This document shows, one piece after another, positions 1-6,034 of a DNA stretch of 10,188 nucleotides. The position numbers were made by a program, and so were the translations under genes. Origin of the DNA: Phytoactinopolyspora endophytica (GTDB taxonomy: Bacteria; Actinomycetota; Actinomycetes; Jiangellales; Jiangellaceae); assembly GCF_004138495.1 (NCBI RefSeq), contig NZ_ML142866.1:38586-48773 (forward strand), read 5' to 3'. The notes below the pieces were generated by a model, which was given only the letters and a program-made list of their open reading frames with translations, made no database searches and had not been told where the DNA came from. The stretch's first letter is position 1, and each line of letters starts with the position of its first letter.

Positions 1-369
1 GCGCGCGTCTGGGCTCCAGCGTCGCAAGCTCTCGATGCATGTGAATGCCAGCAGCCCACGCCGGCCGTCGCGTCCGATGGTGCTCGCCACGGCCATCTCT
101 GTGGCGCTGCGAGAGCCGCCCTGCGCGGCGCCGTCGACATGGTCTCCCACCTCGGGAGCCGCTGCCGGTTCGTCGGGTACCGCAACGACCGGCACAAGCA
201 CCCGTCCGCCCGCAAGAGCCGCCAGCACGTCGGCCGGACCGCCGTCTCCGCGCTCATAGGCGGCGAGCGCCGCCGCTACGTTGGGGGCGACCGAACCGTC
301 GTCGTCGGTGAACGACGCTCGCGCCGATGTCTCATCCAGAGGCTCAGGGCCTCCCGCTTCCGAAGTCAC
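1..369 (-). CDS. SseB-family protein, 5' part (runs off the left edge)
   Basis: On the minus strand a frame stays open from a GTG at 369 to the window edge (123 codons, no stop). It shows the usual hallmarks of the actinobacterial SseB N-terminal-domain family: an acidic start (TDDDGSVAPNVAAAL, residues 21-35), then VLAALAGGRVLVPVVAV (48-64), a variable linker, EMAVAS (91-96), and DGRRGLLAFTCIESLRRWSP (101-120). Family members are cytoplasmic proteins of poorly defined role; the name comes from E. coli SseB (enhanced serine sensitivity), so no function should be assumed. I chose the GTG at 369 because TAATCT lies 8 nt upstream, as expected for a leaderless start. An in-frame ATG at 450 would add 27 residues, but they do not look like the family and no good Shine-Dalgarno precedes it. 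The gene is divergent from the kinase. The C-terminal part lies outside the window. Family call fairly sure, start less so. Confidence 0.75.
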   Translation of the reverse strand, partial: MTSEAGGPEPLDETSARASFTDDDGSVAPNVAAALAAYERGDGGPADVLAALAGGRVLVPVVAVPDEPAAAPEVGDHVDGAAQGGSRSATEMAVASTIGRDGRRGLLAFTCIESLRRWSPDAR

Positions 370-377
370 GGGCGGTG

Positions 378-383
378 AGATTA
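378..383 (-). promoter_or_regulatory. Putative -10 box of the SseB-family gene (leaderless)
   Basis: Read on the minus strand, TAATCT (TANNNT consensus) ends 8 nt before the GTG start at 369, so transcription would begin at or next to the start codon. No convincing -35 is visible. This supports the GTG start over the upstream ATG. Confidence 0.4.
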
Positions 384-462
384 GCTCGCTCTGCGCGACG
401 ATGCCAGGCCCGGGACCGAGTTTCCGGCACGCCAGAGCGATCTCGACCATGCGTGCGGCCCA

Positions 463-510
463 TTTCAGCTTCCATTATTCACACTGTTTCAGCTTCCAAT
501 CGTCACACCG
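463..510. repeat. Two 24-bp tandem direct repeats in the divergent promoter region
   Basis: Units 463-486 and 487-510 abut exactly and match at 20 of 24 positions. Both begin TTTCAGCTTCCA, then differ at three central bases, and share TCACAC before a final YG. The pair is AT-richer than the surroundings and lies in the non-coding gap between the divergent SseB-family gene and the kinase, 46-93 bp upstream of the kinase GTG. The second unit runs into ACACCGTGT, a small dyad (505-513). Head-to-tail repeats here suggest a paired regulator site or a recent small duplication; the regulator is unknown. Confidence 0.6.
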
Positions 511-541
511 TGTCGGGCTCCCGGCGGCACGCGCGGGACCG

Positions 542-547
542 TACACT
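542..547 (+). promoter_or_regulatory. Putative -10 box of the kinase gene (leaderless)
   Basis: TACACT fits the actinobacterial TANNNT -10 pattern and ends 8 nt before the GTG at 556. There is no Shine-Dalgarno sequence before that GTG, so a leaderless transcript starting at or near the GTG is likely. No clear -35 at 17-18 bp spacing. Confidence 0.45.
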
Positions 548-555
548 CACTCATT

Positions 556-2745
556 GTGGACCTCTCCGTCTCCGACGCCCCGGTCGGCCGTCTCCTCGAC
601 GGCCGCTACCGCGTCGACTCCCCGCTCGCACGCGGTGGAATGGCCACGGTCTACAAGGCCACGGACACGCGTCTCGACCGCGTCGTCGCGTTGAAGGTCA
701 TGCACGCGGAGCTCGCCGCGGACGACACGTTCGTGGGCCGGTTCATCGACGAGGCCAAGTCCGTCGCCCGGCTCTCCGACCCCAGCATCGTCAGTGTCTT
801 CGACCAGGGCGAGGACCAGGGCGCGGTCTTCTTGGCCATGGAGTTCATCGAGGGCAGGACGCTGCGCGACATCCTCAACGAACGCGGCCGGATCGAGCCT
901 GACCTGTGCCTCGATGTGATCGAACCGGTCCTCTCCGCCCTGCGTGCCGCCCACCAAGCCGGCATGGTGCACCGCGACGTCAAACCAGAGAACGTCTTGA
1001 TCAGCAACGACGGCCGGGTGAAAGTCGCCGACTTCGGTCTGGCCCGTCCTGTGCGCGGCCCTTCCAACACGACCACCAGGGGGCTGCTACTCGGCACCGT
1101 CAACTACATCTCCCCCGAGCAAGCCCTGGGCGAGCGGGCGACGCCCCGTTCCGACGTCTACGCCGCGGGAGTCGTGCTGTATGAGCTCCTGACCGGTCGG
1201 CCCCCGCACACAGGACCCACCGACTTCGTCGTGGTCCGGGCGCACATCGACGAGGACGTGCCACCTCCCTCGGAGGCCGTGCCGGTAGCGCCGGCCATCG
1301 ACGAGCTCGTCGCCCGGGCCACGTCCCGCGACCCTGAGCGACGCTATGCCGACGCCGGCTCGTTCCTCGCTGCGCTGCGACTCGCCCGCGCCGCTATGGC
1401 CAGCGGCGACTCGCCGACCGGCACGAGCACTCACACGTCTGCGATCTCGCCCCTGCGGTCGAATCCGTCCGCCGTGCCGCACGGAGAGCACTCCGGCGAC
1501 GACGCGTCGAGCCCGTTCGCCGTCGCCGACGCGTTCTACTACGGCACCGATCCCGACCTCGACGACACGATGGTCACGCCCGGCAGCGGACCCGGCCACG
1601 AACCTCCGGACAGCGGCGCCATCGACGTGGCCAACGCCTTCTACCACGAGTCGCCTCCGCCCAGGCCGGCCCCTCCTCCGCCGGAGACGGCACGCACCCG
1701 GGTGATCAACACCGAGCCGGAAGAACCCGCCAAGGGCGCCACAGTGCGCGGCTTCGCCGGCGCCGGGACCGAGGCTCCGGCGTCGGACCAGGAAGAACCG
1801 GGGCGTGCGCAGCGACGCAGCCAGGCCAAGGGCCGTCGGCGGCGGTGGCGGGGCCCGATACTGCTCCTCCTTGTCGTACTGCTCGCCGTCGCGGTAACCG
1901 TCGCGGCCTGGTGGTTCGGAGCGGGCCGATGGACGTCGACGCCGTCGCTGCTCAATCTCGAACCCGACGCCGCGGTCGCCGCCGCGGAGGAAGCGGGTTT
2001 GAGTGCCGAGCCGGACGGCGAGGCGTTCTCCGAGCGAGTCGAGGCGGGACTCGTCGTGCAGACCGAGCCTGCGCCCGGGGAGCAGATCATGCGCGGCGGC
2101 ACCGTCTCGCTCATCATCTCGCAGGGCCCGGAGCGTTACGAGATTCCCGATCTGAGCGGCATGACACAGGAGCAGATCGACAGCGTTCTCGACGACCGCA
2201 GCCTCGAGGCAGAGTTCTCTGAGGAGTACCACGCCGAGGTCGACGAAGGCACGGCCATCTCGCAGAATCTCGAGCCCGGCGAAGAGGTTCGCCGGGACAC
2301 GGTCATCGACGTCGTGATGAGCCTCGGTCCGGAGCCGATCGAGATCACCGACTACACCGGCCAGCCGTCGGATGAGGCGGTCGGGGCGCTGGAAGGCGCC
2401 GGTTTCACGGTGGATACCACCGAGCAGTTCTCCGACGACGTGCCGGCCGGCTCGGTCATCTCCCAGGAGCCCGACGGCGGCGAAGGCTTCGCCGGCGATG
2501 AGGTCTCACTCGTCGTCTCCCGGGGACCGGAGGTCGTCGAGGTCGACGTCCCGAACGTCGTCGGGCAGCGGGTGCGGGACGCCGAACGGGACCTCGAGGA
2601 GGCGGGCCTCGATGCCGAGGTCGAGCGGTCCTTTCCGGGCGATGGCGACGGGCGTGACCGGAACCGCGACAGGTGGGTAGTGAACCAAGAGCCCCAGGGC
2701 GGGACGCTCCCCGAGGGATCCACGGTCACCCTGTACGTACTGTGA
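556..2745 (+). CDS. Membrane Ser/Thr protein kinase with four PASTA repeats (Stk1/PknB type)
   Basis: This is a 729-residue Hanks-type kinase that phosphorylates proteins on Ser/Thr; PASTA repeats in the family sense muropeptides or lipid II outside the cell. The kinase domain spans about residues 17-275: glycine loop LARGGMATVY (24-33), catalytic Lys47, helix-C Glu66, HRDVKPEN (139-146) with catalytic Asp141, DFG (159-161), and SPEQ (186-189). A Pro/Asp-rich linker (280-420) leads to a basic patch (RRSQAKGRRRR, 420-430) and one membrane helix (about 434-454). Four PASTA units follow at about 460-525, 526-592, 593-659 and 660-729, each ending near GP or at the C-terminus. The basic patch before the helix predicts the kinase domain inside. 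The start is a GTG with no Shine-Dalgarno. Proximity to a DAHP synthase resembles mycobacterial pknL next to aroG, but PknL lacks PASTA repeats, so orthology is unproven. A true PknB role in the division cluster is unlikely, as no rodA, pbpA or pstP lies alongside in this window. Confidence 0.95.
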   Translation: MDLSVSDAPVGRLLDGRYRVDSPLARGGMATVYKATDTRLDRVVALKVMHAELAADDTFVGRFIDEAKSVARLSDPSIVSVFDQGEDQGAVFLAMEFIEGRTLRDILNERGRIEPDLCLDVIEPVLSALRAAHQAGMVHRDVKPENVLISNDGRVKVADFGLARPVRGPSNTTTRGLLLGTVNYISPEQALGERATPRSDVYAAGVVLYELLTGRPPHTGPTDFVVVRAHIDEDVPPPSEAVPVAPAIDELVARATSRDPERRYADAGSFLAALRLARAAMASGDSPTGTSTHTSAISPLRSNPSAVPHGEHSGDDASSPFAVADAFYYGTDPDLDDTMVTPGSGPGHEPPDSGAIDVANAFYHESPPPRPAPPPPETARTRVINTEPEEPAKGATVRGFAGAGTEAPASDQEEPGRAQRRSQAKGRRRRWRGPILLLLVVLLAVAVTVAAWWFGAGRWTSTPSLLNLEPDAAVAAAEEAGLSAEPDGEAFSERVEAGLVVQTEPAPGEQIMRGGTVSLIISQGPERYEIPDLSGMTQEQIDSVLDDRSLEAEFSEEYHAEVDEGTAISQNLEPGEEVRRDTVIDVVMSLGPEPIEITDYTGQPSDEAVGALEGAGFTVDTTEQFSDDVPAGSVISQEPDGGEGFAGDEVSLVVSRGPEVVEVDVPNVVGQRVRDAERDLEEAGLDAEVERSFPGDGDGRDRNRDRWVVNQEPQGGTLPEGSTVTLYVL

Positions 2746-2760
2746 TCCTTCCCCCTTGTG

Positions 2761-2773
2761 ACCGATGATCGGT
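2761..2773. repeat. 13-bp dyad between kinase and nfo
   Basis: ACCGAT-G-ATCGGT is a perfect dyad with a one-base centre, 16 bp after the kinase stop. As RNA it could form only a 4-bp stem with a five-base loop and no U-tract follows, so it is a poor terminator. It may be an operator for nfo or chance. The rest of the gap 2746-2851 holds only the putative nfo -10 box. Confidence 0.35.
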
Positions 2774-2838
2774 GGGATGGGCACCACGGCGACGTTCGGC
2801 AATCCTGAATGGCCGATGAGCGGCGTGCTGAGGTCTGA

Positions 2839-2844
2839 CAGAAT
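2839..2844 (+). promoter_or_regulatory. Putative -10 box of nfo (leaderless)
   Basis: CAGAAT (one mismatch to TANNNT) ends 7 nt before the GTG at 2852. That GTG is also where similarity to endonuclease IV begins, so promoter spacing and protein homology agree on the start. Confidence 0.4.
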
Positions 2845-2851
2845 CGATGGC

Positions 2852-3721
2852 GTGACGCCCCCTCACCCTCTGCTCGGCACCCACCTGTCCGCGGCCGGCA
2901 AGCTCGCGACCGTCCCCGAACGCGCCAAAGCTCTCGGCGCGGAGAGCGTGCAGGTCTTTCTGGGCAATCCGCGCGGATGGGCCACCACTGAAGGGGATCC
3001 AGCGACCGATGCGGCGTTCCGTGCCGCGGCGGAGAGCCTGGCTATGCCGGTGCTGGTGCATTCCGCCTATCTGATCAACCTCGGCTCACCCACCCGGCAG
3101 ACGTTCGAGCGGTCGGCCGCCAGCCTCACCCATGCCATCCGGCGCGGCCGCCACGTCGGCGCCTCCGGAGTCGTGGTCCATACCGGTTCCTGCGTGGCTG
3201 AGGGCAACCGGGACGCCGCGTTGAAACAGGTTCGGGAAGCGCTGTTACCCGTCCTGGACGGGCTCGACGACGACGATCCGGCCCTGCTCCTGGAGCCGAC
3301 AGCTGGCCAAGGGCAGTCCTTGTGCGCGACCATCGGCGATCTCATCGCCTACCTCGACGTTCTCGACCGTCATCCCCGCGCGCAGATCTGCTTCGACACC
3401 TGCCACATCTTCGCGGCCGGACATGACCTGGCTGCGCCCGGCGGCATGACCGCGGCGCTCGACGAACTGCTGCGGGTGGCCGGCCCGGACCGCCTCGCGG
3501 CGGTCCACGCCAACGATTCGATGGATGTGTGCGGTTCGTTCCGCGATCGCCATCAACGTGTCGGTACCGGCCACATCGGCGCCGAGCCCTTTGGGGAGCT
3601 GCTCCGGCATCCGGCCGTGGCCGGGATTCCCGTCGTTCTTGAGACGCCGGGAGGTCCGGAGGCATACGCTGAGGACATCGCTCTGCTCGACGGCCTGCGC
3701 CAGGAGGACGTCCCCTTGTAA
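2852..3721 (+). CDS. nfo: Deoxyribonuclease IV (AP endonuclease, Nfo)
   Basis: The enzyme nicks DNA 5' to abasic sites and removes blocked 3' ends in base-excision repair, using a trinuclear zinc centre in a TIM barrel. All nine ligands of the E. coli enzyme can be placed in this 289-residue protein: H70 (LVHSAYL), H110 (VVVHTGS), E148 (LLLEPTAG), D182 and H185 (CFDTCHIFAAG), H219 (AVHANDS), D232 and H234 (RDRHQRVGTGHIG), and E264 (VVLETPGG). Spacing is nearly the same as in E. coli Nfo (about 285 residues), so the protein should be active. The frame also contains an ATG at 2765, but the 29 extra residues have no family similarity; the GTG at 2852 starts just before the conserved LLGTHLSAAGK. 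It lies downstream of the kinase with a 106-bp gap and its own -10-like box, so it is probably transcribed independently. No SOS-type operator was seen. Confidence 0.95.
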   Translation: MTPPHPLLGTHLSAAGKLATVPERAKALGAESVQVFLGNPRGWATTEGDPATDAAFRAAAESLAMPVLVHSAYLINLGSPTRQTFERSAASLTHAIRRGRHVGASGVVVHTGSCVAEGNRDAALKQVREALLPVLDGLDDDDPALLLEPTAGQGQSLCATIGDLIAYLDVLDRHPRAQICFDTCHIFAAGHDLAAPGGMTAALDELLRVAGPDRLAAVHANDSMDVCGSFRDRHQRVGTGHIGAEPFGELLRHPAVAGIPVVLETPGGPEAYAEDIALLDGLRQEDVPL

Positions 3722-3811
3722 GCCCCTGACCTCCTGAATTGCCGTCAAAGTTCCTGTTGTGGCCGACTTGACGCCAACAGTGACCGGAACGTAACCAAAC
3801 GTCTTACTAGC

Positions 3812-3826
3812 CGGACCTCAGGTCCG
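3812..3826. promoter_or_regulatory. 15-bp dyad upstream of the DAHP synthase gene
   Basis: CGGACCT-C-AGGTCCG is a perfect dyad with a one-base centre, 49 bp before the aroF ATG. A possible -10 box TACCGT (3846-3851) follows, which would put the dyad over the -35 region: a sensible place for a repressor. The dyad is seen directly; the operator role is inferred. The 154-bp gap 3722-3875 holds no gene. Confidence 0.4.
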
Positions 3827-3861
3827 AGTACGGGGTGGTCTGACTTACCGTCGACTGCGGC

Positions 3862-3870
3862 GGAAGGAGG
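3862..3870 (+). promoter_or_regulatory. Strong Shine-Dalgarno of aroF
   Basis: GGAAGGAGG sits 5 nt before the ATG at 3876. It is by far the best ribosome-binding site in the window and fixes the start of the DAHP synthase. It contrasts with the GTG-started genes, which lack one. Confidence 0.8.
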
Positions 3871-3875
3871 CGGCC

Positions 3876-4943
3876 ATGGTGGTCGTGATGGCATCCGGCG
3901 CAACCGATGCGCAGGTCGATGCAGTCATCGCTCGTGTCCGCCTCACCGGCGGCGAGGCATTCGTCAGTCGCGGCGTAAGCCGCACCATCATCGGTCTCGT
4001 AGGCGACGTGGAAGAGTTCCGGGCACTGAACCTGCGCCGGATGGCTGGAGTATCGGAGGTGATCAGGGTTTCGACGCCATACAAGCTCGTCAGCCGTGAT
4101 CACTACCCGGGCCGCAGCACCGTCGTCGTTGGCGGACGCGACGGAAGGCCCGAGGTCCGAATCGGCCCCGGATACTTCACCCTGGTGGCCGGCCCGTGCG
4201 CCGTCGAGTCCCTGGATCAGACCCTGGAGTCGGCGGAGCTCGCCAAGGCAGCCGGGGCCACTCTGCTTCGTGGCGGGATGTTCCGGCCGTGGTCGTCTCC
4301 GCGCGCGTTCCGCGGACTGGGGAAGTCCGGCCTCCACATCCTCGCCGAGGCCGGCGTCGCGACGGGTCTGCCGGTCGTCACCGAGGTGAGTGATGCGAAC
4401 GATGTCGAGCCAGTCGCCGAGTACGCCGACATGCTCCAGGTGGGCGCCCGGAACATGCAGAACTTCGCCATGCTCGACGCGGTCGCGCAGGCCGCCAAGC
4501 CTGTGCTGCTCAAGCGGGGCATCCAGGCCACCATTGAGGAATGGCTGATGGCCGCGGAGTACATCGCGCAGCGCGGCAACCTGGACATCGTCCTGTGTGA
4601 GCGCGGCATCCGCACATTCGAGCCGTCCACGCCGGCCACGCTGGACATCTCCGCCGTGCCCACCGTGCAGCGGCTGTCTCACCTGCCCGTGATCGTCGAC
4701 CCCACGCACGCCAGCGGCCGGCGCGATCTCGTACTGCCACTGGCCAGGGCCGTCATCGCCGTCGGCGCCGACGGCGTCCTCATCGACGTCCATCCGGACC
4801 CGGACTCCGCGCTGTGCGACGGCCCGCAGGCATTGGCAGGCTCCGAGGTCCGGGAGCTGGCATCGGCGATCCGCCGGATGGCCCCGCTGGTAGACCGTGA
4901 CCCGGTCGATGTGACGGCGAACATGGTTCCTGAGCCCCGCTGA
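3876..4943 (+). CDS. aroF: 3-deoxy-7-phosphoheptulonate (DAHP) synthase, type I-beta, divergent active site
   Basis: DAHP synthase joins phosphoenolpyruvate and erythrose 4-phosphate in the first step of the shikimate pathway. The 355 residues contain an N-terminal ferredoxin-like regulatory domain (about 1-70; known in this subfamily for feedback control) and a TIM barrel (about 95-340). Barrel landmarks are VAGPCAVES (104-112, metal Cys108), LRGG (131-134), VGARNMQNF (189-197), [13 protein letters not shown] (211-223), [12 protein letters not shown] (241-252), [11 protein letters not shown] (274-284, metal His278), and [19 protein letters not shown] (298-316, metal Asp315). Compared with the Thermotoga maritima enzyme, three positions differ. 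The PEP-site Lys131 is Arg137, the Arg of the KPRTS motif is Trp139 (RPWSS), and metal ligand Glu298 is Asp304. The enzyme may still work, but kinetics, metal or substrate could differ. Start fixed by the Shine-Dalgarno. The stop abuts the stop of the convergent exporter gene. Family sure; pathway role (primary or specialised metabolism) open. Confidence 0.9.
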   Translation: MVVVMASGATDAQVDAVIARVRLTGGEAFVSRGVSRTIIGLVGDVEEFRALNLRRMAGVSEVIRVSTPYKLVSRDHYPGRSTVVVGGRDGRPEVRIGPGYFTLVAGPCAVESLDQTLESAELAKAAGATLLRGGMFRPWSSPRAFRGLGKSGLHILAEAGVATGLPVVTEVSDANDVEPVAEYADMLQVGARNMQNFAMLDAVAQAAKPVLLKRGIQATIEEWLMAAEYIAQRGNLDIVLCERGIRTFEPSTPATLDISAVPTVQRLSHLPVIVDPTHASGRRDLVLPLARAVIAVGADGVLIDVHPDPDSALCDGPQALAGSEVRELASAIRRMAPLVDRDPVDVTANMVPEPR

Positions 4944-4949
4944 TCAGCG
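4938..4949. repeat. 12-bp perfect palindrome spanning the abutting stop codons of aroF and the TSUP gene
   Basis: CGCTGATCAGCG is a perfect palindrome centred between 4943 and 4944. Its central TGATCA holds the TGA of aroF on the plus strand and the TGA of the exporter gene on the minus strand, with no base between. A stable hairpin would have a 4-bp stem and four-base loop and no U-tract, so it is at most a weak bidirectional terminator. Confidence 0.6.
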
Positions 4950-5840
4950 AGATTCCGTTCCCACGAGGTCTGTCGCCGATGCTCGCCGATGCTCACGGAC
5001 GGCGTACAGGATCCCGGTGGTCCAGACGAGCAAGATGCCGGTGTAGGCGACGACACGGACGTCCGGACTCAGGTCGAACGCGTGTTCTGACATCATGGTC
5101 CGCGAGTTGAGCAGGACGATGAGCCCACCGACCGCCGAGCCCAGAATCCGTGCCGGTATGTGCCGGACCAAGTAGGCCGCGATCGGGGCCGCCACGACGC
5201 CGCCGGCCAGCATCATCGCCACCCAGCTGAGGTTGACGCCGGACAGGCCGAGCCCGAGCATGAAACCGAGGCTGCCGCACGTGGCGACCATGAACTCACT
5301 CGGGCCGACGGATCCGACGACCTTCCGGGGCTCCAGTCTGCCGGTGGCCAGCAGCGTCGAGGTGTTGATCGGCCCCCAACCCCCGCCGGCCGTGGCGTTG
5401 ACGAAGCCGGCGGTCAGGCCCAGCGGGGCAAGGAAACGGTTACGCAGCGGCTTGCCCAGGTTCCTCACCGGCAAGCCGGCGACGGTGAAGCGCACCAGGA
5501 TGTACGTTCCGAGAACCAGCAGGATTCCCGCCATCAACGGCGTGGCGACACTCGTGGACAGGCTCGACAGGACAGTCGCCCCGATGAACGCGCCGACCCC
5601 TCCGGGCAGCCCGATCCGGCATGCGAGCCTGACGTCCAGGTTGCCGAAGCGCCAGTGCGAGATCGCGGAGGCTGCCGTCGTACCGATCTGCGTCAGATGC
5701 ACGGTCGCCGACGCCAGGGCCGGGCTGGTCCCGATGACAAGCAGCAGGCTGGTGGACGTCGCCCCGAACCCCATGCCGAGCGCGCCGTCGACCATCTGTG
5801 CCCCGAACCCGATGAGGCCCAGCATGATCAATGTATGCAT
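4944..5840 (-). CDS. TSUP-family (sulfite exporter TauE/SafE) membrane transporter
   Basis: A 298-residue polytopic membrane protein of the TSUP family, whose members export or import sulfite, organosulfonates, sulfoacetate or similar anions. The two-fold family signature is present: an N-terminal [16 protein letters not shown] motif (11-26) and its second-half counterpart [20 protein letters not shown] (143-162). Hydrophobic stretches occur at about 5-13, 31-60, 78-95, 101-120, 138-152, 186-200, 204-224, 231-245 and 262-280, giving roughly eight helices. The ATG at 5840 puts the first motif at the usual distance from the N-terminus; a second ATG five codons on is possible. The Shine-Dalgarno is weak. 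The substrate cannot be told from sequence. A dyad over the putative promoter suggests dedicated regulation, perhaps by sulfur status, which is inference. It is convergent with aroF and divergent from the MoxR-type gene. Confidence 0.92.
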   Translation of the reverse strand: MHTLIMLGLIGFGAQMVDGALGMGFGATSTSLLLVIGTSPALASATVHLTQIGTTAASAISHWRFGNLDVRLACRIGLPGGVGAFIGATVLSSLSTSVATPLMAGILLVLGTYILVRFTVAGLPVRNLGKPLRNRFLAPLGLTAGFVNATAGGGWGPINTSTLLATGRLEPRKVVGSVGPSEFMVATCGSLGFMLGLGLSGVNLSWVAMMLAGGVVAAPIAAYLVRHIPARILGSAVGGLIVLLNSRTMMSEHAFDLSPDVRVVAYTGILLVWTTGILYAVREHRRASATDLVGTESR

Positions 5841-5864
5841 CTCGGCAACTTTCTTCCCACTATT

Positions 5865-5881
5865 CCTACCGACTCAGTAGG
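5865..5881. promoter_or_regulatory. 17-bp dyad in the TSUP promoter (putative repressor operator)
   Basis: CCTACCGACTCAGTAGG is a dyad centred on 5873 in which seven of eight base pairs match (only 5870/5876 fails). It lies 25 bp upstream of the TSUP start, in an AT-richer patch (TATAGAAA just upstream and TAGGAAT overlapping its end, read on the minus strand), so it probably overlaps the -10 region. Position and symmetry fit a repressor site. I infer a sulfur- or cysteine-responsive regulator from the exporter it precedes, but cannot name it. The other gap sequence (5882-6021) shows no gene. Confidence 0.5.
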
Positions 5882-6021
5882 TTTTCTATACTGCGGGACG
5901 GCACCCCATCCGGTCAAGATGTATCCGCCGCCGTCTCGCACTCCAATACGGCGTAGACCGCCCCCTGAGCTCGGCGGCGGAGGTGAGCCAGAACACATTT
6001 CTCGTTCCCGCGCTCCGGCAG

Positions 6022-6027
6022 TAGGTT
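6022..6027 (+). promoter_or_regulatory. Putative -10 box of the MoxR-type gene (leaderless)
   Basis: TAGGTT ends 7 nt before the GTG at 6035, matching TANNNT at the spacing expected for a leaderless transcript. No Shine-Dalgarno is apparent before this GTG (only GAAAAG directly against it). No clear -35. Confidence 0.45.
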
Positions 6028-6034
6028 CGAAAAG

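Noticed and set aside
547..972. Open frame on the minus strand across the kinase start, and other long minus-strand frames (for example 1087-2232, 6188-7600, 7807-9177)
   Set aside because: High-GC codon bias keeps antisense frames open. Their products are low-complexity Arg/Gly/Pro-rich, they have no family features, and they lie fully within well-supported genes.
2765..2851. Upstream ATG start for nfo (adds 29 residues)
   Set aside because: The extra segment has no similarity to endonuclease IV. The GTG at 2852 matches the usual N-terminus and has a correctly spaced -10 box.
3743..3773. Inverted repeat CGTCAA...TTGACG after nfo as a terminator
   Set aside because: Arms are only 6 bp with a 19-base loop and no T-tract; TTGACG could equally be a -35-like element. 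Too weak to call.
3780..3810. Single convincing -35/-10 promoter for aroF
   Set aside because: Several candidates (TTGACG, TAACCA, TTACTA, TACCGT) compete and none has a good pair at 17-18 bp, so I did not annotate one.
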